Source: Caenimonas koreensis DSM 17982 (lineage in GTDB: Bacteria; Pseudomonadota; Gammaproteobacteria; Burkholderiales; Burkholderiaceae_C). From it: a stretch of 64,000 nt of DNA. A program made the translations under genes and the position numbers. How positions within the stretch are numbered: the stretch's first letter is position 1; each line of letters starts with the position of its first letter. The stretch spans positions 186,001 to 250,000 of the forward strand of contig NZ_WJBU01000009.1 in the NCBI RefSeq assembly GCF_009646335.1, read 5' to 3'. The notes under the pieces were generated by a model. That model worked only from the letters and a program-made list of their open reading frames with translations. It ran no database searches and had not been told where the DNA came from. Of the stretch, positions 34,191 through 42,715 are shown in pieces.

Positions 34191-35672
34191 ATGAAACGCA
34201 CCCTCAGCTCTAGCGCCATTGCCACTGCCATCTGCCTCCTGGGCGTTACCCTGTCCGTGCAGGCACAGCCTGCAGGTCACTCGATGCACAACGCAGCGGC
34301 ATCCTCCGGAACCGCGACCGCGGCAGCCCAGCCTGCAGCGACCAAGCGCTACGACCTGCACACCAACATCGTCGACGGCAAGATGGTCTTTGTCGACGAC
34401 AAGGGTCAAGTGAACCCCACGCTCTCGGCCAACGCGGGCGACACGATCGAGATCGTGCTGGAAAGCGGCGAAGGCGCCGAGCACGACCTGGTGATTCCCG
34501 AACTGAACGTCGCCTCGGCCAAGTTCAGCGCCGGCACCGGCAAGACCACATTGCGCTTCAAGGTGCCGCGCTCGGGCGCCTTCACCTACTACTGCTCGAT
34601 TCCCGGCCACCGGCAGATCGGCATGGAGGGAAAACTCCAGGTGAGCGGGACTGCGGTTGCCGACGCGGGGACCGTGCCCGCCGCGAACACCGATTCGAGC
34701 CAGGCGGCACTCGCGCTCTACACCCCCGCCCCTGTGCCGCAGCGCGCGGCGGACCCGTCTGCCGTCAGCGTGGCGGCCAACCCAGCCGGGGTGCCGGCGG
34801 CCATCGGTACGCGGGCACCGAAGACGCTGAAGTACCGCATGGAGACGGTCGAGTTGCCCGGCAAGCTCGATGACGGCACCAGCTTCACCTACTGGACCTT
34901 CGACCGCCAGGTGCCAGGCCCGATGCTGCGCGCCCGCGTGGGCGACACGGTGGAGTTGACCCTGGCCAACGCCCGCGACAGCAAGATGATCCACTCGATC
35001 GACCTGCATGCCGTGACCGGCGGCCACGGCGGCGGCGAGCACACCCAGGTCGCCCCCGGCCAGGAGAAGGCCATCACGTTCAAGGCGCTCAACCCGGGTC
35101 TGTACGTGTACCACTGCGCGACGCCGCTGGTCCCGCAGCACATCGCGGCGGGCATGTACGGAATGATCCTGGTGGAGCCCGAAGGGGGCCTGGCCAAGGT
35201 AGACCGCGAGTACTACGTGATGCAGGGCGAGATGTACACGGGCCGGCCGCACGGCGCCAAGGTGCACCAGGAGGCCGATCTCGAGAAGATGGCCAACGAA
35301 CTCCCCGACTACTACGTGTTCAATGGCGAGGTCGGCGCCTTGAGCAAGACCCACAAGCTGCAGGCGAAGGTGGGCGAGACGGTGCGCATCTACTTCGGCG
35401 TCGGAGGCCCCAACAAGATCTCGTCGTTCCACGTCATCGGCGAAATCTTCGACACCGTGTACAGCGAAGGCTCGTTCAGCGGCATCAAGCACGACGTGCA
35501 GACCACGCTCGTCGCCCCGGGCGGCGCGACCATCGTCGAAATCAAGGTCCAGCACCCGGGCAGCTATCTGCTGGTGGACCACGCGCTGTCGCGCGCCGGC
35601 AAAGGTGCTGTCGGTGTACTCGAAGTCACCGGCGTGCCGGTACCCGGCGTCTACAAGGCCGGCCCCCTTTAA
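34191..35672 (+). CDS. nirK: Copper nitrite reductase NirK with extra N-terminal cupredoxin domain
   Basis: 493 residues. Reduces nitrite to NO in the periplasm. Signal peptide 1-25 (SVQAQ cut). Residues about 50-155 are an added cupredoxin with its own type-1 copper set: EHDLVIP histidine and YYCSIPGHRQIGM (Cys, His, Met). The catalytic part follows: HSIDLHA with the Asp and type-2 His, VYHCATP joining type-1 Cys and type-2 His, GMYGM, and SFHVIGEIFDTVY with the last type-2 His region. ATG at 34191 has AAGGAAAG before it. First gene of a NorR/sigma-54 controlled operon. Confidence 0.94.
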   Translation: MKRTLSSSAIATAICLLGVTLSVQAQPAGHSMHNAAASSGTATAAAQPAATKRYDLHTNIVDGKMVFVDDKGQVNPTLSANAGDTIEIVLESGEGAEHDLVIPELNVASAKFSAGTGKTTLRFKVPRSGAFTYYCSIPGHRQIGMEGKLQVSGTAVADAGTVPAANTDSSQAALALYTPAPVPQRAADPSAVSVAANPAGVPAAIGTRAPKTLKYRMETVELPGKLDDGTSFTYWTFDRQVPGPMLRARVGDTVELTLANARDSKMIHSIDLHAVTGGHGGGEHTQVAPGQEKAITFKALNPGLYVYHCATPLVPQHIAAGMYGMILVEPEGGLAKVDREYYVMQGEMYTGRPHGAKVHQEADLEKMANELPDYYVFNGEVGALSKTHKLQAKVGETVRIYFGVGGPNKISSFHVIGEIFDTVYSEGSFSGIKHDVQTTLVAPGGATIVEIKVQHPGSYLLVDHALSRAGKGAVGVLEVTGVPVPGVYKAGPL

Positions 35673-35696
35673 CCCCCCGACGAAAAGGAGCCCACG

Positions 35697-36374
35697 ATGG
35701 AACTCATTGACCAATCCCTGGGGCAGCTCGCGCGACGCATCTCCGGTGCCACGCGCGTGTTCGACGCCCATCACTTCGACTTCTGCTGCGGCGGCAACCA
35801 GTCGCTGCGCTCGGCCGCGGCGGCGGCTGGAGTGGATCCCGCTCCGATCGTGCTGGAGTTGCAGTCCCTGCAATGCCGCAGCGCGCAGGATGGCGAGCGC
35901 GACTGGGACCAGGCGACGCCCACCGAGTTGGTGGACCACATCCTGACCCGCTTCCACGCGGTACACCGCGAGCAGTTGCCCGAACTCATCCGCCTGGCGC
36001 GCAAGGTCGAGCAGGTGCATGGCGAGCGCACTGATTGTCCGGCTGGTCTGGCCGAACATCTCTCGGCCATGGCGCAGGAGCTGGAGAGCCACATGCGCAA
36101 GGAGGAAGACGTGCTGTTCCCCATGATCGCGCGCGGCCATGGCGCGATGGCCGGCGCCCCGATCACCGTCATGCGCATGGAACACGACGACCACGGCGTC
36201 GCGCTGCGCAGGATGGAAGAACTGACCGATGGCATCACCGCGCCGCGCGCGGCCTGCACCACCTGGCGTGCGCTCTACGCCGGCCTGCGGACCTTCCGCC
36301 AGGACCTGATGGCGCACATCCACACCGAAAACAACATCCTGTTCGAGCGCTTCGCGCCGGCAGCCGTGCATTGA
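35697..36374 (+). CDS. ric: Iron-sulfur cluster repair di-iron protein Ric (YtfE/ScdA/NorA)
   Basis: 225 residues. N-terminal ScdA_N domain with FDAHHFDFCCGGN, then a hemerythrin-like four-helix bundle with iron ligands in ILTRFHAVHREQLPEL, ESHMRKEEDVLFPM, RMEHDDHG and AHIHTENNILFERF. The family repairs nitrosylated Fe-S clusters or binds NO in the cytoplasm; the Ralstonia NorA protein belongs here. It lies 24 bases after nirK and 14 bases before norB with ribosome sites for each, so the three are one transcript. Confidence 0.93.
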   Translation: MELIDQSLGQLARRISGATRVFDAHHFDFCCGGNQSLRSAAAAAGVDPAPIVLELQSLQCRSAQDGERDWDQATPTELVDHILTRFHAVHREQLPELIRLARKVEQVHGERTDCPAGLAEHLSAMAQELESHMRKEEDVLFPMIARGHGAMAGAPITVMRMEHDDHGVALRRMEELTDGITAPRAACTTWRALYAGLRTFRQDLMAHIHTENNILFERFAPAAVH

Positions 36375-36388
36375 CCAAGGAGAAACCC

Positions 36389-38671
36389 ATGGGCTCGTAC
36401 AAGAAACTCTGGTTCACGCTGATCGGCGTGCTGATCGTCACCTTCTCGCTGCTGGGCTACTACGGCAGCGAGGTCTATCGGCAGGCGCCACCGATCCCGG
36501 CGCAGGTCACCACCCCGGATGGCAAGGTGCTGTTCGACCGCGAGGGCATCCTCGACGGCCAGACGGCCTGGCAGTCGGTGGGCGGCATGCAGCTCGGTTC
36601 GATCTGGGGCCACGGCGCCTACCAGGCGCCCGACTGGACGGCCGACTGGCTGCATCGCGAGCTGACCGCCTGGCTCGACCTGGCCGCGCAGCAGGTACAC
36701 GGCAAGGCCTATGCGGCGCTCGATGGCCCCGCGCAGGCCGCGTTGCGCGAGCAGCTCAAGGCTGAATACCGCTCCAACCGCGTCGATGACGCGCAGGTGC
36801 TGAAACTCTCGGCGCACCGTGTCCAGGCCATCGCACAAACCGCTGCCTATTACGACCAGTTGTTCTCCGACGCGCCCGCGCTTCAGAAAAGCCGGGAGCA
36901 CTTCGCCATGAAGGAGAACACGCTGCCCAGTGCCGAGCGGCGCCAGCAGATGACGCAGTTCTTCTTCTGGACCGCCTGGGCTGCAGCCACCGAGCGACCG
37001 GGGCAAAAGGTCACCTACACCAACAACTGGCCGCACGAGCCCCTGATCGGCAACCAGCCGAGCAGCGAGAACATCGTCTGGTCCATCGCCAGCATCGTGG
37101 TGCTGCTGGCCGGCGTGGGCTTTCTCGTCTGGGCGTGGGCGTTCCTGCGTAACCACGAAGAACCACTGCCGGCACCCGCTGCGCGCGACCCTTTGACCAC
37201 CTTTGCGCTCACGCCATCGCAACGAGGCTTGGGCAAATACCTCTTCCTGGTGGTGGCGCTCTTCGTCTTCCAGGTCTTCATCGGCGGTTTCACCGCGCAC
37301 TACACGGTCGAGGGACAGCAGTTCTATGGCATCGACGTCTCGCGGTGGTTCCCTTATTCGCTGACCCGCACCTGGCACATCCAGGCCGCGCTGTTCTGGA
37401 TCGCCACCGGCTTCCTGGCCGCGGGCCTGTTCCTGGCACCGCTGATCAACGGCGGCAAGGATCCGAAGTTCCAGAAGCTCGGCGTGGATGTGCTGTTCTG
37501 GGCGCTGGTCGCCGTGGTCGTGGGCTCCTTCACCGGCAACTACCTGGCGATCGCGCAGGTGATGCCGCCCGAGTGGAACTTCTGGCTCGGCCATCAGGGC
37601 TATGAGTACGTCGACCTGGGGCGCCTGTGGCAGATCGGCAAGTACGTGGGCATCCTGCTGTGGCTGGTGCTGATGCTGCGCGGCGTGGTGCCGGCGCTCC
37701 TGAAGCCCGGGGGCGACAAGAACCTGCTGGCGTTGCTCACGGCCTCGGTGGGTGCCATCGGCCTGTTCTATGGCGCGGGCCTCTTCTACGGGGAGCGCAC
37801 CCACCTCTCGGTGATGGAATACTGGCGCTGGTGGGTGGTGCACCTCTGGGTGGAAGGCTTCTTCGAGGTGTTCGCCACCACGGCGCTGGCCTTCATCTTT
37901 GCCACGCTCGGCCTGGTGTCTGCGCGTATGGCGACGGCAGCCAGCCTGGCCTCGGCCTCGCTCTTCATGCTGGGCGGCATTCCCGGCACCTTCCACCACA
38001 TGTATTTCGCTGGCACCACCACCCCGGTGATGGCCGTCGGCGCCAGCTTCAGTGCGCTGGAGGTGGTGCCGCTGATCGTGCTGGGCCATGAGGCCTGGGA
38101 GAACTGGCGCCTGAAGGCACGCGCGCCCTGGATGGAAAACCTCAAGTGGCCGCTGATGTGCTTCGTCGCCGTGGCGTTCTGGAACATGCTGGGCGCCGGT
38201 GTCTTCGGCTTCATGATCAACCCGCCGATCTCGCTGTACTACATCCAGGGCCTGAACACCACGCCAGTGCACGCGCACGCCGCGCTCTTCGGGGTGTACG
38301 GCTTCCTGGCGCTGGGCTTCACGCTGCTGGTGCTGCGCTACCTGCGTCCGGACTACCAGTTCAGCGCACCGCTGATGAAGACCGCCTTCTGGGGTCTGAA
38401 TGTCGGCCTGGTGCTGATGATTTTCACCAGCCTGCTGCCGATCGGGATCATCCAGTTTCACGCCAGCGTCAGCGAAGGCCTGTGGTACGCACGCAGCGAG
38501 GAATTCATGCAGCAGCCACTGCTGCAGAACCTGCGCTGGGTGCGCACCTTCGGCGACGTGGTATTCATCGGCGGCGCCATCGCGATGGCGCTGCAGGTGG
38601 TGTTGGGTCTGTGGGCCAAGGACGCCCCGCAGCAACAGCCTGGACAGCGCCTGGGTCAGGCACGGGTTTGA
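36389..38671 (+). CDS. norB: Quinol-dependent nitric oxide reductase (qNor)
   Basis: 760 residues, the single-subunit form. Reduces two NO to N2O using quinol. An N-terminal helix (8-28) and a NorC-like periplasmic domain (30-215) with SIWGHGAY are followed by the 12-helix haem-copper core. Visible haem and iron-site residues: WHIQAALFW, the WWVVHLWVEGFFEVF segment with the active His and Glu, GTFHHMYFAGT with the His pair, and HAHAALFGVYG. ATG at 36389 has AAGGAG at ideal distance. It detoxifies the NO made by NirK. Confidence 0.95.
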   Translation: MGSYKKLWFTLIGVLIVTFSLLGYYGSEVYRQAPPIPAQVTTPDGKVLFDREGILDGQTAWQSVGGMQLGSIWGHGAYQAPDWTADWLHRELTAWLDLAAQQVHGKAYAALDGPAQAALREQLKAEYRSNRVDDAQVLKLSAHRVQAIAQTAAYYDQLFSDAPALQKSREHFAMKENTLPSAERRQQMTQFFFWTAWAAATERPGQKVTYTNNWPHEPLIGNQPSSENIVWSIASIVVLLAGVGFLVWAWAFLRNHEEPLPAPAARDPLTTFALTPSQRGLGKYLFLVVALFVFQVFIGGFTAHYTVEGQQFYGIDVSRWFPYSLTRTWHIQAALFWIATGFLAAGLFLAPLINGGKDPKFQKLGVDVLFWALVAVVVGSFTGNYLAIAQVMPPEWNFWLGHQGYEYVDLGRLWQIGKYVGILLWLVLMLRGVVPALLKPGGDKNLLALLTASVGAIGLFYGAGLFYGERTHLSVMEYWRWWVVHLWVEGFFEVFATTALAFIFATLGLVSARMATAASLASASLFMLGGIPGTFHHMYFAGTTTPVMAVGASFSALEVVPLIVLGHEAWENWRLKARAPWMENLKWPLMCFVAVAFWNMLGAGVFGFMINPPISLYYIQGLNTTPVHAHAALFGVYGFLALGFTLLVLRYLRPDYQFSAPLMKTAFWGLNVGLVLMIFTSLLPIGIIQFHASVSEGLWYARSEEFMQQPLLQNLRWVRTFGDVVFIGGAIAMALQVVLGLWAKDAPQQQPGQRLGQARV

Positions 38672-38675
38672 GGGT

Positions 38676-38707
38676 CCGGGCTGCGGTCGATCTGTGCCGC
38701 AGCCCGG
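38676..38707 (+). terminator. Strong hairpin between norB and azurin
   Basis: CCGGGCTGCGG and CCGCAGCCCGG form an 11-base perfect stem with a 10-base loop, directly after the norB stop. No T-run follows, so it may act as a processing or stability element or a partial terminator separating azurin from the operon. Confidence 0.5.
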
Positions 38708-38738
38708 CAAAAGAGTTCAATTCAACTGAAAGAGAACA

Positions 38739-39203
38739 ATGAAGATGAGATACACCGTAGGAGCATTAATGGCCGCAATGCTGACCACACTGGCGGCCGG
38801 CCCCGTGCTGGCCGCCACGTGCGATGTGGAAATCGAAAGCAACGACGCCATGCAGTTCAACAAGAGCAGCATCGCGGTGCCAGCGAGTTGCAAGCAGTTC
38901 AACGTCAAGCTCAAGCACGTGGGCAAGCTTCCCAAGGTCGCCATGGGCCACAACTGGGTATTGAGCAAGGCGTCCGATGCACAGGGCGTGGCGGCCGACG
39001 GCATTCCCGCCGGGCTGGACAAGGCCTATGTGAAGCCCGGGGATGCACGGGTCATCGCGCACACCAAGGTCATCGGCGGCGGTGAAACCGACTCGGTCAG
39101 CTTCGACGTCTCCAAGCTCAAGGCTGGAGATAGCTATGCCTGGTTCTGCTCTTTCCCGGGCCACGCGTCCATCATGAAGGGCACGCTCACGCTGTCGAAG
39201 TAA
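38739..39203 (+). CDS. azu: Azurin
   Basis: 154 residues. Periplasmic blue copper protein that can donate electrons to NirK. The signal peptide ends GPVLAA, then the mature [16 protein letters not shown] start. Copper ligands are His in GHNWVLS and the Cys-His-Met set in [12 protein letters not shown]; the disulphide pair (Cys near residues 28 and 51) is also present. Two ATGs (38739, 38745) are close together; AAGAGA precedes the first. It sits after nirK-ric-norB on the same strand, separated by a hairpin. Confidence 0.95.
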   Translation: MKMRYTVGALMAAMLTTLAAGPVLAATCDVEIESNDAMQFNKSSIAVPASCKQFNVKLKHVGKLPKVAMGHNWVLSKASDAQGVAADGIPAGLDKAYVKPGDARVIAHTKVIGGGETDSVSFDVSKLKAGDSYAWFCSFPGHASIMKGTLTLSK

Positions 39204-39212
39204 TCACGTTCA

Positions 39213-39620
39213 TCACAGGCCCACGAGCCGCAGGAATCCCAGCGGGTCGTGGGTCCTGGCGATGGCGAACATCATCAGGAAGCACGTGAGGGCTGCGGCA
39301 AACGCCAGTGCCTTGCCCCTCAGGGTCCGCGCTCGCCGCAGCGCCATCGTGCCCAACACGATGTAGGCCACCAGCAGCATGAGCTTGGTCAGCAGCCACG
39401 GTGTGGCGAAGGGGTTGAGCTGCAAGGTCGCCAGCAGCAGCAAAGCGGCCGCGAGCAAGGCGGTATCGATCACCTGGCTCAGCCGACGGACGGGAGTCAA
39501 CATGGGCATCTCAGCGCCCAACAGCACGCCCACGCCCCGGCCGGCAAAGAGGCCTCCGCTGAGCATCGCGAGCCCGACGTGCGCGGCCTTGATCAGGAGA
39601 TAGTGATCGGCCAGTGCCAT
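39213..39620 (-). CDS. SirB2-family membrane protein
   Basis: 135 residues with four predicted helices. YLLIKAAHVGLAMLSGGLF and AYIVLGTMALRR match the SirB family. ATG at 39620 has AGGAGG about ten bases upstream; the longer reading overlaps the previous gene. It is last in a minus-strand set (globin, nnrS, nsrR, CopD-like, SirB2) and converges on azurin. SirB proteins have no established biochemical role; in this set a link to NO or copper handling is inferred. Confidence 0.8.
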   Translation of the reverse strand: MALADHYLLIKAAHVGLAMLSGGLFAGRGVGVLLGAEMPMLTPVRRLSQVIDTALLAAALLLLATLQLNPFATPWLLTKLMLLVAYIVLGTMALRRARTLRGKALAFAAALTCFLMMFAIARTHDPLGFLRLVGL

Positions 39621-39634
39621 CCCCCTATTCCTCC

Positions 39635-40075
39635 TCACCACTGCAGGTAGAACATGGCCTTGGCCAGCAGCACGATGGCCAGCACATGGCAGAAGACACT
39701 CAGGTGCAGCCGGCGTGAACGCTGATCTCCCAGCACGCCCCGGCGGCGCCAGACCATGGCCGTGGCGAAATGCCCAAACACGCTCAGGGCCAACGCGATC
39801 TTGAGCGTGAGCAGCAGCCCGAAGCTGCTGGCCAGCGGCTGCGTCAGCGCTGCGCGGTGTTGCCAGGCCAGGCCGAGGCCAGCCGCATACAGTGTCAGCA
39901 GCACCCAGGGCATCACGGCGGTGGCGCGGTCGCCGATGGCGCGCTCGACCGCGCGCATCGTCTCCTGGGGCAAGTGCTTGCGCACACCCTCCAACATCAC
40001 CACCTCGAAGAACACCGTGCCCACAAAGGCGATGGCAGCGAGCAGGTGTAGCACCAGCAGAACGCCGTAGCTCAT
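39635..40075 (-). CDS. CopD-like small membrane protein
   Basis: 146 residues, four hydrophobic helices with His residues at VLHLLAAIAFVGTVFFEVV, FGHFATA and HLSVFCHVLA, the sort of pattern seen in CopD/DUF2269-type proteins that may bind haem or copper. ATG at 40075 with GAGG before it. It lies 10 bases after nsrR and 14 before the SirB2 gene. A role in copper supply to NirK or in NO tolerance is plausible but not shown. Confidence 0.65.
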   Translation of the reverse strand: MSYGVLLVLHLLAAIAFVGTVFFEVVMLEGVRKHLPQETMRAVERAIGDRATAVMPWVLLTLYAAGLGLAWQHRAALTQPLASSFGLLLTLKIALALSVFGHFATAMVWRRRGVLGDQRSRRLHLSVFCHVLAIVLLAKAMFYLQW

Positions 40076-40085
40076 GGGCAATTCC

Positions 40086-40553
40086 TCATGCCACCTGCCG
40101 GCGCTGTGGCTTCATCCGCTGGCCCGCTTTGGGCAGCAGGTTGATCAGCAGGTCGGTGCCGGGCAGCAAGTCGGCCAGCGAGAACCCATCCAGGTGCGCC
40201 ATGAACTCCTGCAGCGCACCTCCGAGCACGCCAGCGAGCCGGCACTGGCCGGTCAGCACGCACTGATTGTCAGTGGAGAAGCACTCGACCAGGGCGAAGT
40301 CGGGCTCGATGCCGCGCACCACGGCGCCCAGGTTGATATCGCGCGGCGCATGGGCCAGGCGCATGCCACCACCCTTGCCACGCACGGTCTCGATCCAGCC
40401 CTGCAGACCGAGCTGGTGCGTCACCTTCATCAGGTGTGCTTCCGATATGGCGTAGGCTTGCGCCACCTCGGAGATGGTGCACAGGCGATCAGGCTGCTGC
40501 GCCACGTACATCAGCAGGCGCAGCGCGTAGTCGGTCATCGTGGTCAGGCGCAT
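40086..40553 (-). CDS. nsrR: Rrf2-family nitric oxide sensor NsrR
   Basis: 155 residues. Winged-helix repressor starting MRLTTMTDYALRLLMYVA, the usual NsrR start, with KVTHQLGLQGWI in the recognition region. The three cluster cysteines stand in ECFSTDNQC and GQC, as in NsrR proteins that bind an NO-sensitive Fe-S cluster. ATG at 40553; longer readings are not supported. It lies 13 bases after nnrS. An NsrR-type operator is found at the head of this gene set, so it probably controls its own transcript. Confidence 0.93.
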   Translation of the reverse strand: MRLTTMTDYALRLLMYVAQQPDRLCTISEVAQAYAISEAHLMKVTHQLGLQGWIETVRGKGGGMRLAHAPRDINLGAVVRGIEPDFALVECFSTDNQCVLTGQCRLAGVLGGALQEFMAHLDGFSLADLLPGTDLLINLLPKAGQRMKPQRRQVA

Positions 40554-40566
40554 GGCGATGCCTTGT

Positions 40567-41808
40567 TCATTGGGGTGGGTTCGAGCGAACCGCGATCTTG
40601 TCGGGTCTGAGCACCGGCGCCGCATCGATGCGCGGGCGAATCAACATCGGAAAGAACCGCCACAGGTACAGTGCGAAGGCCAGCACCCAGGCGCTGGCGG
40701 AGGCGTGCAGTGCGGCCAGAGCAAGGCCGGTGGGCAGCAGCGCCAGCAGGCGCAGCGCCGCCGCCGCGATCACCAGCCCATAGCAGCACACGATCAGGCG
40801 GTCCGTGCGCAGCGGCCGCCCCAGGTGTCCCAGCGCCGTGCGCGTCACCATGCCGATGATCAGCACGGAAAACCCCGCCACGCCGATCACGTGCGCCGGC
40901 CAGGCAGCGCGCAGCACGGCGCCTGCGGCGTGCGCAGCCGCCACCAGCAACCCCGCGCCAAGCGCGGCGTAACCGACATAGAGAATCCACAGCAGCGGCA
41001 CGCGCCATACGGCACCGGGTTTCCAGGCCAATACCTGGACCACGGCGATGACTCCCGCGACGGTCAGGAAAAGGGCTGTCGCCTCCGACCAGCCGAGCAG
41101 CCCGCTGCCGATGGCCAGGCCGCTCGCCGCCAGTTGCCAATGGCCGCTGTGCGTGTGCATCGGAATGCTCAAACCCGGCACCGCACGCATGGCAAAGAAT
41201 GGGATCACCCGCCTGGCCACCAGCAGCGCGATCACTCCCATGCACAGCAGGCCTGTGTTGAAGTGCTGCATGAGCCGCACGTAGTCGCCCTGCCAGGCGG
41301 CGAGCAGGAACAAGGCATCGGCAACGCCCAAGGCGAGGACCAGCAGCGGCACACCGTAGTTGCGCTGGCTGCGCGTACCGTAGATGGCACGGCCCAACGC
41401 GATGGCGGCGCCCATGAAGAACACCAGTTCGCTCGCCACGGCCACCCAGAAGGAGGTAGTACCGGGTATGAGATAGGCGGCACGGGCCGTCACCCACAGT
41501 ACGCTGAGCACGCCCAGCGCCTTTCCTTTGAGAGGATTGATGCCGGTCCAGTTCGCCCCTGCGGTGAGCAGGAAGCCCACCGCGATGGTGGCGATGAAGC
41601 CCCAGAGCATCTCGTGCGCATGCCAGATGACACCGGCCAACTGCCCGCGCAGCATGACGGGGGCGAACACCCACAGCGCCACCGACACGGCCGCCCAGAA
41701 GCAGCCGGCCAAGTACAACGGCCGGAAGCCTAGTTCCAGAAATGCCGCCCATTGCGGCGCTGGGAGTTTCACCCTCCCCGGCTCCTGGATCTGCAGCAGC
41801 TCAGTCAT
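40567..41808 (-). CDS. nnrS: NnrS haem-copper membrane protein
   Basis: 413 residues, about 12 helices. Typical start with FRPLYLAGCFWA, then IWHAHEMLWGF and the paired His in IPMHTHSGHW, matching NnrS, a protein of NO stress tolerance whose action is not fully understood. ATG at 41808, 11 bases after the globin gene. It is next to nsrR as in many betaproteobacteria. No defects. Confidence 0.92.
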   Translation of the reverse strand: MTELLQIQEPGRVKLPAPQWAAFLELGFRPLYLAGCFWAAVSVALWVFAPVMLRGQLAGVIWHAHEMLWGFIATIAVGFLLTAGANWTGINPLKGKALGVLSVLWVTARAAYLIPGTTSFWVAVASELVFFMGAAIALGRAIYGTRSQRNYGVPLLVLALGVADALFLLAAWQGDYVRLMQHFNTGLLCMGVIALLVARRVIPFFAMRAVPGLSIPMHTHSGHWQLAASGLAIGSGLLGWSEATALFLTVAGVIAVVQVLAWKPGAVWRVPLLWILYVGYAALGAGLLVAAAHAAGAVLRAAWPAHVIGVAGFSVLIIGMVTRTALGHLGRPLRTDRLIVCCYGLVIAAAALRLLALLPTGLALAALHASASAWVLAFALYLWRFFPMLIRPRIDAAPVLRPDKIAVRSNPPQ

Positions 41809-41819
41809 GGCACGCAGTC

Positions 41820-42254
41820 TCAAGCCAGCGCCGTGGGCACGGCGTCCGGATCGCGGCTGATCTGGTAGCCCATCCACAGGCTTTGCGCGATGCGCTCGGC
41901 CATGGCGCAAGCCTGCCCGGCCATCGCCCGATTGGCCTGGGCGGCCGCGTTCTCCCTGAAGAGCTTCAGCCAGCGCTGGAACAGCTCTGCTGAAAGGCCG
42001 GGCAACACCGCATGCTTGGGCATGGGTGCGCCCGCGAACCGGCCGGTGCGCCTGAGGATGGCTGACCAGAAGTCCACCAATTTGGCCAGGTGGTGGTCCC
42101 AGTCGCCGATGTGTGCGTCGAAGATCGGGCCCAGCACCCCGTCCTGGCGGACCCGCGCATAGAACGTGTGCACGAGGGCAGCGACCTCGGCCTCGGTGCA
42201 AAGTTCGCTGCCGGGCATCCGGTCCTGCGCGGTTTGGGACGTCGTATCGCTCAT
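41820..42254 (-). CDS. Group III truncated haemoglobin
   Basis: 144 residues. VAALVHTFYARVRQDGVLGPIFDAHIGDWDHHLAKLVDFW is, in pieces, the usual start of group III truncated globins; the proximal His lies in APMPKHAVLPGL. These globins bind NO or oxygen in the cytoplasm and are often under NsrR control. ATG at 42254 lies inside the predicted NsrR operator, which leaves a very short leader. It is the first gene of the minus-strand NO-defence set. Confidence 0.87.
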   Translation of the reverse strand: MSDTTSQTAQDRMPGSELCTEAEVAALVHTFYARVRQDGVLGPIFDAHIGDWDHHLAKLVDFWSAILRRTGRFAGAPMPKHAVLPGLSAELFQRWLKLFRENAAAQANRAMAGQACAMAERIAQSLWMGYQISRDPDAVPTALA

Positions 42255-42279
42255 AAGATTTACTTGCAATATATCTTAT
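42253..42279. promoter_or_regulatory. NsrR-type operator
   Basis: Inverted repeat with arms ATAAGAT and ATCTTAT at its ends. Read as NsrR half-sites it is AAGATTTACTT, one base, CAATATATCTT, the 11-1-11 layout of the NsrR consensus. It overlaps the globin start codon and a minus-strand -10-like TATATT (42274-42269), which fits repression. Confidence 0.72.
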
Positions 42280-42314
42280 GATGCCTTCAAGCGGCCACCT
42301 CACCGCGCCCCTCT

Positions 42315-42328
42315 CTGATCTATATCAA
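42315..42328. promoter_or_regulatory. FNR/Dnr-type box
   Basis: CTGAT-CTAT-ATCAA matches TTGAT-N4-ATCAA with one change. Its centre is about 60 bases upstream of the predicted minus-strand start, a normal class I activator distance. It is only 12 bases before the cupin start codon, so it is unlikely to activate that gene. Confidence 0.62.
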
Positions 42329-42340
42329 ACGCAAAGCGCC

Positions 42341-42667
42341 ATGGCACTCAAACACGCTCAGCCCCTGGAGGTCATCGACTTGCACGCCACCGACGAGACG
42401 CGTGGTACGGCGGTCAGCAGCAGCTTGCTCAAGACCCCGCATCTGCAACTGATGCGGGTCGTGCTGGCAGCAGGGCATGCACTGCCGGAACACCACGTGC
42501 CTGGCGAGATCACGATTCAGTGCCTTTCGGGGGAGGCGGATGTCGTGACGCCCTCGCGCACGTGCCGACTGGCTTCAGGCACCTTGGTGATGCTGCCCGC
42601 CGCAGAGCCCCACCGCGTGCAGGCGCACCTCGACACCCTGCTGTTGGTGACGGTGCTTCATCCCTGA
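42341..42667 (+). CDS. Small cupin-domain protein
   Basis: 108 residues. Single cupin: LPEHHVPGEITIQCLSGEAD gives the first His-containing motif (HHVPGEITIQCL) and LVMLPAAEPHRVQA the second. The start ATG 42341 (MALKHAQPLEVIDL) is preferred, because an upstream ATG at 42278 would place the operator and FNR box inside the coding region. Binding of a metal is likely; substrate unknown. It is followed by the DUF305 gene. Confidence 0.8.
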   Translation: MALKHAQPLEVIDLHATDETRGTAVSSSLLKTPHLQLMRVVLAAGHALPEHHVPGEITIQCLSGEADVVTPSRTCRLASGTLVMLPAAEPHRVQAHLDTLLLVTVLHP

Positions 42668-42715
42668 TGGGGTCCGCACGGGCCATTCGAATAAACGATC
42701 CGGAAGGAAGTGAAT

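Noticed and set aside
33993..36371. 792-residue open frame on the minus strand across nirK and ric
   Set aside because: Mirror frame of two well-supported genes; low-complexity His/Arg/Gly content and no family match.
36275..38710. 811-residue open frame opposite norB
   Set aside because: Antisense of the complete qNor gene; Gln/His/Arg-rich, no recognisable domain.
40544..41752. Alternative 402-residue minus-strand frame inside nnrS
   Set aside because: Same-strand, other-frame shadow of nnrS; Arg/Gly-rich without membrane helices or motifs.
42278..42340. Earlier ATG for the cupin gene
   Set aside because: It would put the NsrR-type operator and FNR box inside the coding region, and the extra residues do not match the cupin fold.
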